DNA of 64,000 nucleotides, taken from assembly GCA_029255685.2 (NCBI GenBank), contig CM055312.2, positions 8,518,649 to 8,582,648 on the forward strand, given 5' to 3'. The stretch comes from Silene conica (Eukaryota > Streptophyta > Magnoliopsida > Caryophyllales > Caryophyllaceae). The position numbers and the translations under genes were made by a program. The notes below the pieces were generated by a model. It had not been told where the DNA came from. It worked only from the letters and a program-made list of their open reading frames with translations, and ran no database searches. How positions within the stretch are numbered: position 1 is the stretch's first letter; each line of letters starts with the position of its first letter. Positions 11,292 through 23,406 of this stretch are shown in pieces.

Positions 11292-12503
11292 CTACAGCTT
11301 AGGAACACATCCAATTCCCATGGAATGAATGTGCCCTTCATGCTTATCACGTGGTAATGCTTTTGTGAGAGGATCAGCTATGTTGTCATCCGTAGCGATC
11401 TTATCAATGAAAATCTCTTTTTGCTCCACGTAATCTCTGATTAGATGAGCTTTCCGTTGTACATGCCTAGCCTTGTTGCTAGACTTATGCTCCTTAGCTT
11501 GGAAGATGACACCTTTATTATCACAATAAACGGTGATTGGGTCATTCGAACTAGGCACTACTGATAGTCCTTGTAAGAATTGACGCATCCATATTGCTTC
11601 CTTAGCTGCTTCCGAGGCGGCATAGTACTCGGACTCAGTCGTAGAGTCTGCTGTAACACTCTGTTTAGAACTTTTCTAGCTGACAGCAGCGCCATTAAGA
11701 GTGAAAACGAATCCAGACTGAGATTTCGAGTCATCTCGATCCGTTTGGAAGCTAGCATCTGCGTAACCCGTGGCGCAGAGCGTCGAGTCGCCTCCGTAAG
11801 TCAGTCCCCAATCTTTAGTCCTCCGTAGGTACTTAAGAATGTTTTTCATGGCCATCCAATGTTGTTCACCTGGATGAGCTTGGAATCGACTTGTCATACT
11901 CAATGCATATGTAACGTCAGGACGTGTGCATATCATGGCGTACATGATCGATCCTATTGCCGAAGCATAAGGAATCCGACTCATGCGCTCTTTCTCTTCC
12001 AGTGACTTAGCTTCTTGAGTCTTGCTCAAGTGAAGCCCAGGAGTCATAGGAAGGAACCCTTTCTTGGAGTTCGTCATACTGAATCTCTCTAGAATCTTAT
12101 CTATATAAGACTCCTGACTGAGAGACAACATCCGTCGTGATCTATCCCTGTAGATACGGATGCCCAAAATTCTTTGTGCCTCTCCCAGATCTTTCATCTG
12201 GAAATGGTTTTTCAACCATGCTTTAACCGAAGATAGGAGAGGTATGTCATTCCCATTCAAGAGTATGTCATCGACATACAGTACTAGGAATACAATCTTG
12301 CTCCCACTCGACTTGATATAGAGACATGGTTCCTCGACTGATCGAATGAACCCATTCTCTTTTATCACTTGGTCGAAGCGATGATTCCAACTCCGCGATG
12401 CTTGCTTAAGTCCATAGATGGAACGCTTAAGCTTGCAAACTTTCTTAGGATGTGCTGGATCGATAAAACCCTCGGGTTGTACCATGTACAACTCTTCCTC
12501 CAA
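11292..12503 (-). pseudogene. Copia pol, RT C-terminal half and RNase H
   Basis: This frame continues pol after a one-base insertion near 12505. It holds the RT catalytic box LYVDDILL, the connection region (YASAIGSIMYAM), and RNase H (YCDNKGV, then ADPLTKAL). One in-frame TAG at 11676-11678 replaces an expected Trp (TGG) in the AAVSW region. The same frame then resumes to the natural stop at 11292. The enzyme would copy genomic RNA in the virus-like particle. Frameshift plus stop make it non-functional. Confidence 0.9.
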
Positions 12504-14799
12504 AATAACCGTTTAAGAAGGCGGTTTTAACGTCCATTTGCCATATTTCATAATCATGAAATGCGGCGATCGCTAAGATAATCCGAATGAAACGTAGCAT
12601 GACTACGGGTGCAAAGATCTCATCATAGTGCAAGCCTGGCACTTGAGTGAAACCTTTAGCAACTAGTCTAGCCTTGTGGATATCTTGTTGTCCTTCCACG
12701 GCATGCTTTATCTTGTAAAGCCATTTGCATTGAAGGGGACGTACCTTTGCAGGTAGGTCCACAAGATCCCACACGTTGTTCTCATACATGGAGTCCATCT
12801 CGGATTGCATGGCTTCTAACCATAGCTTTGAGTCAGAACTAGTCATGGCACCTTTATAGGTTGTGGGTTCATTACCCTCTAGGAGTAAGACGTCATCTGT
12901 ATCATGTTCCTCGACCATACCAATGTATCTGTCCGGAGGAATAGAGACTCTTCCCGACCTCCTAGGTTCCTCAGGAATATCTACCGCAGCCTCGGTTGAA
13001 GGAACTGTTTCCTCCAATGGTTGCTCGGCAGTTGGTTCTTGAACCTCCGATAACTCGAAGGTTCTATTACTCGACTTGTTCTCGAGAAATTCTTTCTCTA
13101 AGAACGTCGCACTAGCCGCAACAAAAACACGTTGTTCGGTTGACGAGTAGAAGTAATGACCAAAAGTTCCCTTTGGATAACCTATAAAGTATGTCTTGAC
13201 CGATCGCGGGCCGAGCTTATCCTCGTGTCTCCACTTGACATAAGCCTCGCAGCCCCAAACCCGTATAAAGGACAAGTTAGGGACCGTTCCCTTCCATAAT
13301 TCGTATGGAGTCTTGTCAACAGCTTTAGACGGACTTCGGTTAAGAATTAGAGCGGCCGACAAAAGAGCATAGCCCCACAATGAATCAGGCACGACGGTGT
13401 GACTCATCATGGATCGAACCATATCGAGTAGAGTTCGATTTCTCCGTTCGGACACACCATTTAATTGTGTTGTTCCAGGTGGAGTCAACTGTAGCACGAT
13501 GCCACAGTCTTTAAGGTGTTGATCAAACTCGTGTGAAAGATACTCACCACCACGATCCGAACGTAGTGCTTTAATCTTTCTACCCAGCTGGTTCTGTACC
13601 CGATTCTGGTATTCTTTGAACTTGTCAAAGGATTCACTTTTATGTTTCATCAAGTAGACATAGCCATATCTACTCAAATCATCCGTGAAAGTGATGAAAT
13701 ACCTATAGCCTTCTCGTGCGTTGATCGACATAGGGCCACATACGTCGGTATGTATGAGTCCTAATAGGTCGGCAGCGCGCATTCCAACACCTTTGAAGGA
13801 AATACGAGTCATTTTGCCGATGAGACATGATTCACACGTGCCATATGATTCGAAATCAAAGGGCGAGATAGCTCCGTTCTGTATGAGCTGTTTCACGCGT
13901 TTCTCATTTATGTGTCCCATACGACAATGCCATAGGTAAGTTTGATCTTTGTCACCTACCTTTAATCTTTTATTATTCACATGTAATATCTCGGTGGTTT
14001 GATCTAAAACATAAATTCCATTCATGGAAACTGCCTTGCCATAAATCATATTGTGTAAGGAGAAAATACAGCTATTATTCTCTATTACAAATGAAAAGCC
14101 GAGTTTGTCAAGCGCAGAAACTGAAATAATGTTTTTGGACAAACTAGGAACATAATAACAGTTATATAAAAATAACTCGAATCCACTTGGAAGCTGGATC
14201 ACGTATGTTCCCTTCGAGACTGCAGCAACGCGTGCTCCATTCCCGACACGTAGGTCAACCTCACCCTTGATTAGGGGTTCTTGGTTTCGGAGGCCCTGCA
14301 CATGATTACATAGATGAGAACCACAACCAGTATCAAGTACCCAAGTTCCGCAACTTGCGTGGTTAATCTCAATCATGTGAGTAAAAGAAGAAGAAGACAT
14401 ACCAACAGGAGTAACGCGGCCTGCCTTAATGTCCTCGCGATACACGGGGCATGAGCGCCTCCAATGCCCAGTCTTGTGGCAATGGTGACATTCCATGCTA
14501 GTATCCTTGCTCTTAGTCTTGCCCTGTGAGTTGCTCGACTCACCTGGCCCACTCTTAGTAAATCCTGGTTTCTTGAACCTGGGCTTACCTACTGCTAGGT
14601 CGCCCTGAGCTTTAGCCTTCCCTTTACCCTTTCCCTTACTGGAGATCATGAGAACATCCTGCTTCATGCTCCCACTTAATTTCAGATCCTTCTCAGTCTG
14701 TACGAGAAGGGAGTGGAGCTCATGAGGAGTCTTCTTCATGTCGTTCATGTAGTAGTTGGTCTTAAAGAGGGCGAACCCATCATGAAGCGAATGAAGCAT
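12445..14799 (-). pseudogene. Copia gag C-terminus, protease, integrase and RT N-terminus
   Basis: This is a 784-codon open frame. In order: gag tail with the zinc knuckle CHHCHKTGHWRRSCP (about residues 104-118); aspartic protease with the active site LDTGCGSH (about 155-162); integrase HHCC zinc region beginning WHCRMGH; integrase core with HTDVCGP, SDRGGEY and the ERRNRTL glutamate; then the start of RT (QCKWLYKIK, QMDVKTAFLNGYF). It loses frame after NGYF through one extra T, so the last 20 residues are not native. The true gag start lies upstream in another frame (15308). Confidence 0.92.
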
Positions 14800-14834
14800 A
14801 CGATCAACGATTATGTTCTCACTGATCTTGCAGT

Positions 14835-15308
14835 TCAGGGTCTCCAGTTTCTCGATAGAATATGTGGGCTAACAGCTTGGCCCTTCTGGAGTTTCGCCTC
14901 AAAGAAGCGACAGGTATGCTCATAAGAAACGATTCTCGGAGCTTTGGAGAATTCGTTAGAGAGCGTGGTGAAAATCTTGTTTGCACCATGGGATATGAAG
15001 CGTCTTTGCAAATTTGATTCCATTGCATAGATGAGTACGTTCTTTATCGCACCCGCTTCCATGACGAAGTCGCTATGAGCGCGAACTTCGTTGGCTCTAG
15101 CTCCAGTTCCTGGATGTGCCGGAATGGGCTCAGTTAAATACTTAAGCTTTCCGTCAGCAATGGCAGCATTCCGTAGTGCTGCCTCCCAGTCAGAGAAGTT
15201 TGACCCATCATTCCTCAGTCTTGTGGACTGATTCATGGAGTCCATGAAGGCTTTTAGCCAGGATTCACGTGCTAGCTTGGCACTTGGCATTGGGTCTTCA
15301 CCAGCCAT
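14835..15308 (-). pseudogene. Copia gag N-terminal part
   Basis: Starts MAGEDPMPSAKL, closely matching the gag start of the second copia at 36122 (MAGHNDAPMPSATL). It contains the conserved FSDWEAALRNA and RRFISHGANKIFTTL segments of this family's capsid protein. After the residues PHIL it is net 14 nt shorter than the second copy, which breaks the frame before the zinc knuckle. The family start codon and 5' position agree between the two copies. Confidence 0.9.
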
Positions 15309-17148
15309 TTTAGTTATACAGCAGTTTTAATGAACGTGTTCTACACTGAAAAGAAGATAAAACAAAACCATATAAGCAACTTATTGTTGTGATTTAAGTC
15401 TATATAAAATTGAATTTAAACTCGTAGACTCATGCATTTATATAATTGATCTCCCTCAAGAATTATATAAACGATCCCAAGACTCAATTTCCGTATATTG
15501 ATAAGCCCACAGTTTGGCTAATTCCAATCGTTGAAACTCTTGGTCGATAGATTTCCGTAAATCCTATCTATTAGTCCATCTCAGTCACTAGATAGTATCG
15601 AGTGACCATGATGTTGAGATAAAATAAATCATCTGTTCCCACTTACCCGACGTAGAAGGGGTCATATTATGCCTACCGACGAAGAAGGGATTCATGGGAG
15701 GCTGATTTATAAAGACTAGTCTCAATTTTTGGTTATACGAGGAAGACCCCATCAACTTTTATTTATTCATATTAAGTGAACTAATATCTAGCAAATGCGT
15801 GAATGAATTAAATAAAGTGATGGCTTTGCAAATGACATGTGACATATGTATTGTCACAGAAAACTAACGCGTAACCTCTACATGAGTCAGTTTTCAGGCA
15901 TGATATAGGTGGTTTGGTTTAGGCGGAATATGATGCAAGCTATTATCGATGAATGCATAAAAATTAAATGCAATAAACGTAAATAAAAAGTCCTAGTGTG
16001 GCCTATCCTACCAAAATAAACATAAAACAACTTGGAATCCACCGTTGGACCCTAGAAGCTTGTCTTGATGTTCCATCTTGGTCCTTGCAGCGGAGTGAGC
16101 ATCTGGTCTCCGTCTTGTCTTTGGTCTTCACAAAATTACTAATTTAAATTACAAAAGTAGTCCTAGATACATTCTAATTTAAATTCAAAAGTAATTACAT
16201 GGCAAAAACCCAAAACGGAGATTCAAGATCTCAAGATTACAAGCAAGACTATGTCCCATCATTACGGTGACACAATCTTCTAAGGCCACACTAAGTTACA
16301 ACCGTTTGCAAAATAAAATACGTTATTGAAAGCATTCATTAGACATTCAACAAGACGATAAATAAAATGCATCAACTAAATTAAAATTCATACATGACAT
16401 AATACTGTTATTATGATTAACAAATTTTTACCAAACCACCTTTTAGGATTAAAATTATGTGATTATACCGTTTTAACCACTTTAATTTTAATAAGATTAT
16501 AATCCTATTATTTTAAACCGTTTTAAAATAATAAGTACCATACGAGGGTGAACCGTTTCACAAAATTAATAATATACTATTTCCGTATATAGTATACTAC
16601 TAAAGGCCATGTGAAAATAAAACATGTTATTTTCGAAAAAAAATAAAATAAAATAAAAACGAGTCTGTTACAGGGGGGAGGTCGACCGACCTAAACATGT
16701 GGTCGACCGACCTCCAGCCGAAAAACGGAAACTTTCTGCAACAGCAAAATCGGTCGACCGACCTATCAATTAGGTCGACCGACCAACAGGCAGTAAAACC
16801 TAATTTCAGAAAATGCAAATCGCTGCACCTTTTGAAATCAAAACAAGTTTTTACCTTTTAAACTTTGATTAAAACAAGTAAATCAAAATTAACATCAACA
16901 AGGGTTCACATATTGTCAAGAATATCGATTAATTAACAATATGTAAACAGGAATCGAAAATCAAGATCGAAACCTCACAAAGGAAACTGTTTTAAAAAAA
17001 AACAGAAAACTCACAGGAGGCGGTCGACCGACCGCAACAGGAGGTCGATCGACCGACTCAGCGGCAAAACACGTTTTTTTTTTTTTTTTTTCTTTTCAGA
17101 TTTTAAAACTTATGAAAAGCACAAAAGTAAAATTTTCATGGCCTAAGT
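15309..17148 (-). other. Copia 5' leader, with long low-complexity tracts
   Basis: Untranslated region between the primer site (17149) and gag. It includes the 21-bp-spaced motif pairs at 16680-17054, a T20 run near 17072-17092, and AT-rich spacers. A 63-codon minus-strand ORF at 16627-16818 merely translates the motif repeats. Confidence 0.75.
16680..17054. repeat. Three pairs of GGTCGACCGACC, exact 21-bp spacing
   Basis: Motif starts are 16680/16701, 16752/16773 and 17022/17043. Within each pair the two 12-mers are separated by 9 variable nucleotides, giving a start-to-start distance of exactly 21 bp. The last copy has one C-to-T change (GGTCGATCGACC). Each motif contains the palindrome GGTCGACC. 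The same arrangement appears in an unrelated LTR at 52501-52622. Confidence 0.9.
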
Positions 17149-17159
17149 CTCTGATACCA
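17149..17159 (-). promoter_or_regulatory. Copia primer binding site (initiator tRNA-Met)
   Basis: The minus strand reads TGGTATCAGAG two bases inside the 5' LTR. This is the complement of the 3' end of plant initiator tRNA-Met, the usual copia primer, and it fixes the direction of the element as minus. Confidence 0.93.
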
Positions 17160-17161
17160 CT

Positions 17162-18162
17162 TGTGGGGAATATAGCATGTATTCACCCTTAACTTGCAGG
17201 ATTATAATGAAAAATACAGTTGTGTTTATAGTCATAAGATTAAAAAGGATAAGAAAAGAAGTACAACCTTTAGTCCTTGTGCGAAAGGCCTAAGAACAGG
17301 AATTAACACAAATTCCCTCCTATAACTTGCACCCAAGACTTAGAATGAGACGTGGCCGCGTGTGCTAGAAATCCTCTCCAACTGCCTTGCAATATTGGGA
17401 GAGCTATTTAGGTTTTAGATGTGAGATCTGAGGTTTTGGGAGAAGAAAACTCTCAAAACCCTAATTTTTCCTTGAGATTTGTTTAAACAGTGAAACAAGA
17501 GTCCCTGACATAAGGAGAGTCCTCCTCCTTATGTAGCTCTTTTGGCCGAAATTTTCAATAGGGTAGGAGTGGGCTTTCCACTCTTACCTTATTCTAATTT
17601 GTGATTCGACCCATTTAGCTAAACTTTATTCGCGGGTTTTGTTTATAAATCGTATGCATGTTATCAGATATTAATGCAGTCGATGTATTAATAATGGTCT
17701 GATAAAATTACGATATTGTATAATTACCCAAATTAATATAACTGTTTATATTAATACGCGAATACAATATTTAATTAAATATAACCGTTTATATTTAATT
17801 TTACGAATTAATCATGCAATCCGTATTAGCTAAAATTATTTAATCCGTATTAAATAATAATCTCAACATCTTATTGACTAATTTAATAGTCAATACCTCT
17901 GACTAACTGTTTAGTCATATCCGGCATAAATGTGATTGTATTTTCATACCTTCACATCTCTCAAACGTGTCCTATAGGTGTGACGTATAGGGACCAGTTG
18001 ATCACCGCCATCCGTATGACAATAACGTCAAACTTATCTAGCAAGCCAACCGTTATTGATAAACGTGGATCAACTGGTAATAATACAAAAGTATGCCCTT
18101 GTGATCCTTAAAGAGATTGAATAAGTCATTGTACTTAATTGTCAAGGACACCAGCCCCAACA
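17162..18162 (-). repeat. Copia 5' LTR, 1001 bp
   Basis: Uninterrupted LTR with TG...CA ends and the outer target duplication ATAAT (18163-18167). It differs from the left LTR by only a handful of substitutions, so the insertion is fairly young. Its promoter should drive leftward transcription. Its terminal section is recognisably related to the LTR at 33272, so both copia copies belong to one family. Confidence 0.95.
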
Positions 18163-18167
18163 ATAAT

Positions 18168-18909
18168 TATGATTGACATTAAATGTATGAACAAGTAGAC
18201 AAATAGCACACGAATATGCATGGCTAGTTTCCTTGAAATGGGCAAACATACAAATATACAAATATATTCATGGATGATATAGTAGATGTTGAATGGTCCT
18301 TAATGTTATCATCACCAGCCTATATACAGCAGTACGTGAGATCCCTGTGAATCTCATCAATGTCTTAACTCGAGTATTATTATACGCCCATCCTACTTGA
18401 ATATACTATATTGTAGATTTAATAAATGTTGCGCCCTTCGGTCCGTCTCAATTATTTGTTTGTTTTTAGTTTTTCCATAAAAATCAAGAAAAAAGAGAGG
18501 AGATAATTATATAAAGTTTATCAAATTATTTATTAAAGACATTTCTAAATAAAAAAAAGCAAAACAATTGACTGAGACACATGAAAATGGAATAGGTAAA
18601 AATATGTCGACACGGAAAGAATATCGGTAGTTAAAATAATTTTTATTTATTTGTTTAGGCTGACATATACTCTATTGCTTTGCTGCTGTATTTCTAGCCT
18701 TGAAAATGTATTTTTTGTATTAAAATGAGCTACCAACCAAAAACGAGTAGCCAACTAGCAATAATATGACTTGAAAGATTCACTTACATATGCATGAAGT
18801 ACTTCATTTAAAACTATATAATAAATATTGTCAACCAATACAAATTTATGCTTTGGATTTTGGCTTGTGTAAGGGATTAGCCCAATTAAACTTTTTTTTG
18901 TGTGTTGTT
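18168..18909. other. Intergenic, with a degenerate Stowaway-like MITE
   Basis: No gene seen. An inverted unit between about 18440 (CCGTCTCAATTATTTG) and 18580 (CAATTGACTGAGACA) resembles a diverged Stowaway-like MITE. Confidence 0.45.
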
Positions 18910-19316
18910 CGTAGGGCAGAGTATGGATCAGATACCTGATCCGAAATCATACTTTGGTTCGGATATCCGATCCGAAAAACCAAAATTTCATTATTCATGA
19001 TTTGGTCCAAAATGATCGAAATTTCGAAATTTAGTATCCGAAAATATCGGATCAATTATTCGATATCCGAGATCTGAATCCGTTTAGATATATTGTTAAA
19101 ATTGTAATAAAAAGACAAATTTAAAACTTTGGCATCTAAGCCACTTCACACAGTTCACATAATATTAATTTCACCTAATCCAATAACTTTCAGATATCGG
19201 ATATCCGAATTTTTAAACCTGATATCTGTATCTGATCCATATCCATTATTTCGGCCTCGGATGCGGATCGAATGTCCGATCAATTTGAATAATCGGATTT
19301 TTTGTTCAACCCTAGT
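18910..19316. repeat. Cryptic repeat rich in GGATATCCGATCCG words
   Basis: Dozens of overlapping variants of CGGAT, GATCCG and ATATCCGA occur in both orientations between a left edge near TAGGGCAGAG and a right edge near GTTCAACCCTAG. The self-complementary words would fold strongly. ORFs here are by-products. The unit is probably a dispersed short repeat, but the family is not recognised. Confidence 0.55.
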
Positions 19317-19778
19317 TATTTGTAGTAGCGGAGTCAGGAATTTATGCAAGAGGTTAGGGGAGTGAAAAAATTTCACCAATAATTTCATAAAATATACGTA
19401 AAAATAATCAAAACTGGACCGGACCGGACCGGACCGTTGGACCGGACCGGACCGTTGTACAAATATTAACCCGGACCGTTGGACCGGACCGGACCGGACC
19501 GTAAGGGTCAGACAGGACCGGACCGGACACCTAAAGGTCCGGTCCGCGGGTCATCAAAATGTGGAGAACCAGTCCGCGGTCCTAGCCGGTCTAAACCCGC
19601 GGGTTAACCCTTTGGACCGATTGATGGACCGGATGCATATAATTTCGTATTTTTTTTATTATTACTTGCTAAACTTAGAATTTGAAATTTTTATATTTCC
19701 TTATTAATATTTGCACATAATCTCGTAAGATATCAATTATCATAATTTTTAGTATTTGGTAGTATATTATTATTACTA

Positions 19779-22044
19779 CTAGCTTAGAACCCGTGCAAAT
19801 TGCACGGAAATGCATAGTTAAATAGTTCGTAGTTCTATATAGATAAATGTTTAAAACGTATAAAAAATCAGAATAATGGTGTTGTCAATAGGTTAGAATA
19901 GTCCGACACAATTCATTATTTGTAATTTGATATTTGAAGTAATATTTGGTCTCGCCTTTTTTCTTTATTTATAAGCTCTTATTTTCAGTTAGTCGACTAT
20001 CACAGTTTATCCTTTATTATTGTCATATTTTAAAGTATTTGAGAACAATAATTGTTACAGATCCAAAAATAGGTTGGCCTAAGACCCGACTTTGACCCAA
20101 AGTACAACACCTGAATGTGACCCAAAATCTGAATTGATCTGAGTCGGCCCAAAATGACCTAAATTATCTTGACTCATAACTGATCCAATCCGAAATGGCC
20201 GATCTGAAACCACCCAGATCCAAAAATACGATTTTCGCTCTTGATCATTAACCCGAAAATGACCTGACCCACTTAAAACAACCAACACATCAAAATAAAT
20301 TTAAAACCCAAAATGACCGACCTAAACTGAATTATTCTGAAATAATGATAAACTAAACTTACCCGACCCAAAATGGTCCGACAGATCTTGATTCGGCCCA
20401 TTTACCAAGTATAGTATGAAAAAAGTATAACAAAACAATAAGGGCAACAGTAAAGGGGTGTAAATAAGGAAATACATCGTGTCATAGTTTTGGACTGATA
20501 TTGCCGTATTGGTGGATTGAGCGTAATTTGTACGGTTTTCATTTACGGAAAGTATGTGTTTTGTGGGGAAATACCGTAGTAGTAGTATGTTCCATTTTGT
20601 AGTAAAATAAGTCATAAAATTAATATCTCAGTAAAATATTGTCGTGGAATGTTTAGTATATTGCCGTAATCTTTTAAAGTATTCCTATTGTAAAATATTG
20701 TCGTCAAAAAACCTGAAAAATAAGTCATACAAAATTAATGTCTTAGTAGAATCAATTATAAATCTTGAACACAAAATCTAAGTTCTAAATTTTTGCAAGC
20801 ATAAAAAAGATTGGTTTATTGGATTACATTAGCAAATGCTCTGTACTTCCTTACAAATAAGGGATTATGACCGAGTAATACTCTGTAAACATTTAATTAC
20901 TCAAGTATTATCAAATAGATAGAAATTATACATAATCAAATCATAAAAGAGAAATAAATTATAAATGGATATAGATAGCATAATTAGCTAAAATTATAAA
21001 AATAGAAAATATAATAATATATAATATAATAATCACAATTAATATTAATTTGAAACTAAGTAATAATTTTACCATAAATAACGAAATAACTAATGGACGA
21101 AAATATATTTAACCAATGTCTGACATGTATCAAATGATTCCTTTATTATAGTTATATATAGATCATATTGCATTCTATACGTACAATAGTCAATAGTTGT
21201 ATGATACAATATATTACATACGTACAATATTCAAGATAAGAATACATTTGTAAAATAGTATCTTTTACGACTGCAATATCTTTTATAAGATAAAAATACA
21301 TCTTACACGGCTGCAATACTTTTTATGGATTTCGTCATATTGTATTCTATACTTAGAATAGTTGTATGATACAATATATTCATTTTTTATCTTAAGCTAG
21401 TATATGGCAGGAATTATAACCAAATATAAATTTAAGGAATCTTTTTTTTTTTTTTTTTGGTTCGTACATATATGAGATTTACACAATTTTTTACGCAATA
21501 TATATTACATGTCAATAACTTGATTAACTCAAGATTACTTATTTTTATTGATTGGTTATTTAAATATTATTTGCCTTTTTTTTCGAGTGTATTTCTTTGA
21601 TTGACTATTTATAGATTAGTTGACGTTTTTTCCAAGTGTATTACTTTGACTGTATATTAATAATTATATAAATATTTTTTTTCCAAAGTTAATATAGATT
21701 GGAAGGGAAAAAAATTCACGAAATTAGTTGCCGTATTTTTCCGTGTATTTTATAATAATAATTATCTAAATAATATTTGTTTCCAAAGTTAATATAGATG
21801 AGAAGGAAAAGTAAATCCATTTGATCAGTTGCTGATTTTTTAGTGTATTATATGGAATAATTATTAAAGGATATCCAAAGAATAATTTGTAATATTTTGT
21901 ATATCTATATTAAGGTTACCACATTTAGTCAAATATAATATTTCTATAGTTAGATATGATAGTTAGGCGGGAAAATTAATTCGTGAGAGTGAATGTGGTG
22001 CTGCCACGTGTCTAGCGGTTCTTCTTTTATACTTATAATATAGA
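19779..22044 (-). mobile_element. Helitron, minus strand, nested in the GGACC element
   Basis: On the minus strand the 3' end shows the hairpin CCGTGCAATTTGCACGG (19791-19807), an 8-nt spacer, and CTAG (19779-19782) followed by T. A candidate 5' end, TCTATATTATAAG, reads leftward from 22044 and is preceded by A. This is the usual form of plant Helitron starts, and an ACACGTGGCA-type segment follows shortly after. The 2266-bp interior is AT-rich and lacks any helicase ORF. The 5' boundary is less certain because TAGATAATA recurs just to the right. Confidence 0.6.
20060..20402. repeat. Cryptic repeat rich in ACCCAAAATGACC words
   Basis: Words such as GACCCAAAATGACC, GATCCAAAAATA and CCCGAAAATGACCTG recur in degenerate form. 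This is a third word-repeat block in this neighbourhood, inside the minus-strand Helitron. No coding function is seen. Confidence 0.5.
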
Positions 22045-22412
22045 TAATATAGATAATACTACTAAACTACGTTATACATACTAGTTATCGGATATCCAGA
22101 CTATTCATTCATGTTCAACTCCAATTCTCCATATTCACCAAATTTTTCAACATTTATAAAAGACTTGTATGTATAGTGCACAATATGACCCACTTAGTTA
22201 TGAATTTATTGTTTAAAACAATAGCATTACGAAATTGGCGGTCCCAAAGGGTTACGGTCCGGGTTTAGACCGGACCTAAGGGTCGGTCCAAGGTCCGGTC
22301 TTTGAGCTCAGCGGTCCGGTCCGCGGGTCGAGAAATGAGTAGAAGTCGGTACACGGTCCACGCCGGTCCGGTCCGGTCCGGTCCGGGTTTGGACCTTTGT
22401 ACAGCCCTAATC

Positions 22413-23406
22413 AAAACACTTCACAAAAAACTGAATTTTTCATTTTCGGCGGGGGAAAATTTTCATAAAATATGCAGTTATTCCAACTTATTACTACAAA
22501 AATAGTCGATTTCTTATCGTAAACTCGTATATGATTGCATGTTTTAAGCTCACACTTGAGAATAATTATTTATCGTAATTCGTAAACATTTTATGTAGTC
22601 TTAAAATGTTGAGCATAAATTACCTCTTCACAATCAACTCTTACAAAAGGAGAGAGGACAAGGTGGAACACTTTTTATGTGCTTTCTCACTCACCTCTTA
22701 TGGGTATTGTGCGAGAGAAAACGGTATCCGGCACAAGTTTTTGACAAATGCAGTCGTCACAAATGAGAATTCATTTTTTTGCCTAAGCTTAGGCAAACCG
22801 TACATATGTCATCTTGTCGATCGAATTTGGCCGTAAGCCACGCCAAATAAGTAGAGGCATTATGAAAAAGTTACCAAATCTTGGTCTGCTAACTCGTTTT
22901 AAACCCGCTTTTTCACTTGTTTGTGGGCCGGAATATTATTTGAGTCCAATAAATATCCATTTCAAGCTCGCATTCAACTTCAAGGCTCAAGCTAGGCAGT
23001 TTTGTTGAATTATGAGACTTTGAGGACGGATGACCTTTTTGGCCCAACAAACCAAAACTATAGAATGGGCCGTTTTACTTTCGAGTGCAGCCCGATTTTT
23101 GAGTTTGGTACTGCAAATAACACTCAACCCGGACCAAGTCGACCCATATATTGGGCTATCCAATAATAGCTAGAGCAGATCTCAAATGTTTTTTTCCATG
23201 TACGTAACGGGAGCCATTCGGACAATTTTTTAATGTACACGCATTATGACTTATGACTACCAATTCTCGTGACTTATCAACTATATTAATTGACATCCGC
23301 TGACCTCAAATCTTTCAAAGACGAGTCATCATCGTGGTTTAACATAGTGTGGATTCGACGTGCAAAACTAGCGTAGGCAGGAAAATTTACTGTATCGAAT
23401 TTTATA
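22413..23406. other. Intergenic, no feature recognised
   Basis: Short ORFs at 22606-22836 and 22814-23008 show no domain, no repeat and no coding neighbourhood. I see nothing that can be named. Confidence 0.5.

Larger units (their letters stand above)
4324..18162 (-). mobile_element. Ty1/copia retrotransposon, minus strand, Helitron nested in its 3' LTR
   Basis: Terminal repeats start TGTGGGGAATATAG and end CCCCAACA (CCCCAATA in the left copy). The 5-bp target duplication ATAAT is intact on both sides (4319-4323 and 18163-18167). The right LTR is 1001 bp. The left LTR, once the inserted 4932-10036 segment is removed, is 608 + 393 = 1001 bp. Gag, protease, integrase, RT and RNase H are encoded on the minus strand between 15308 and 11292, so the right LTR is the 5' LTR. 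The ORFs carry two frameshifts and a stop, so the copy cannot act alone. Without the Helitron it is 8734 bp. Confidence 0.95.
19415..22412. repeat. Inverted GGACC-rich islands (foldback-like element)
   Basis: The left island 19415-19640 consists of GGACC pentamers with interspersed GACCCGCGG words. The right island 22236-22412 is its inverted counterpart (GGTCC, CCGCGGGTC, GGGTTTAGACCGG) and ends TTGTACAGCCCTAAT. The arms share ordered landmarks, including TAAACCCG, then GTTAACCCTTTGG on the left and GTAACCCTTTGGG on the right, so they are one element's inverted ends. Most of the space between them is a separate Helitron (19779-22044). Without it the unit would be about 0.73 kb. Confidence 0.65.

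Noticed and set aside
16627..16818. 63-codon minus-strand ORF with repeated SVD residues
   Set aside because: It is a translation of the GGTCGACCGACC pairs in the copia leader. The spacers and their lengths outside the pairs do not keep a coding frame.
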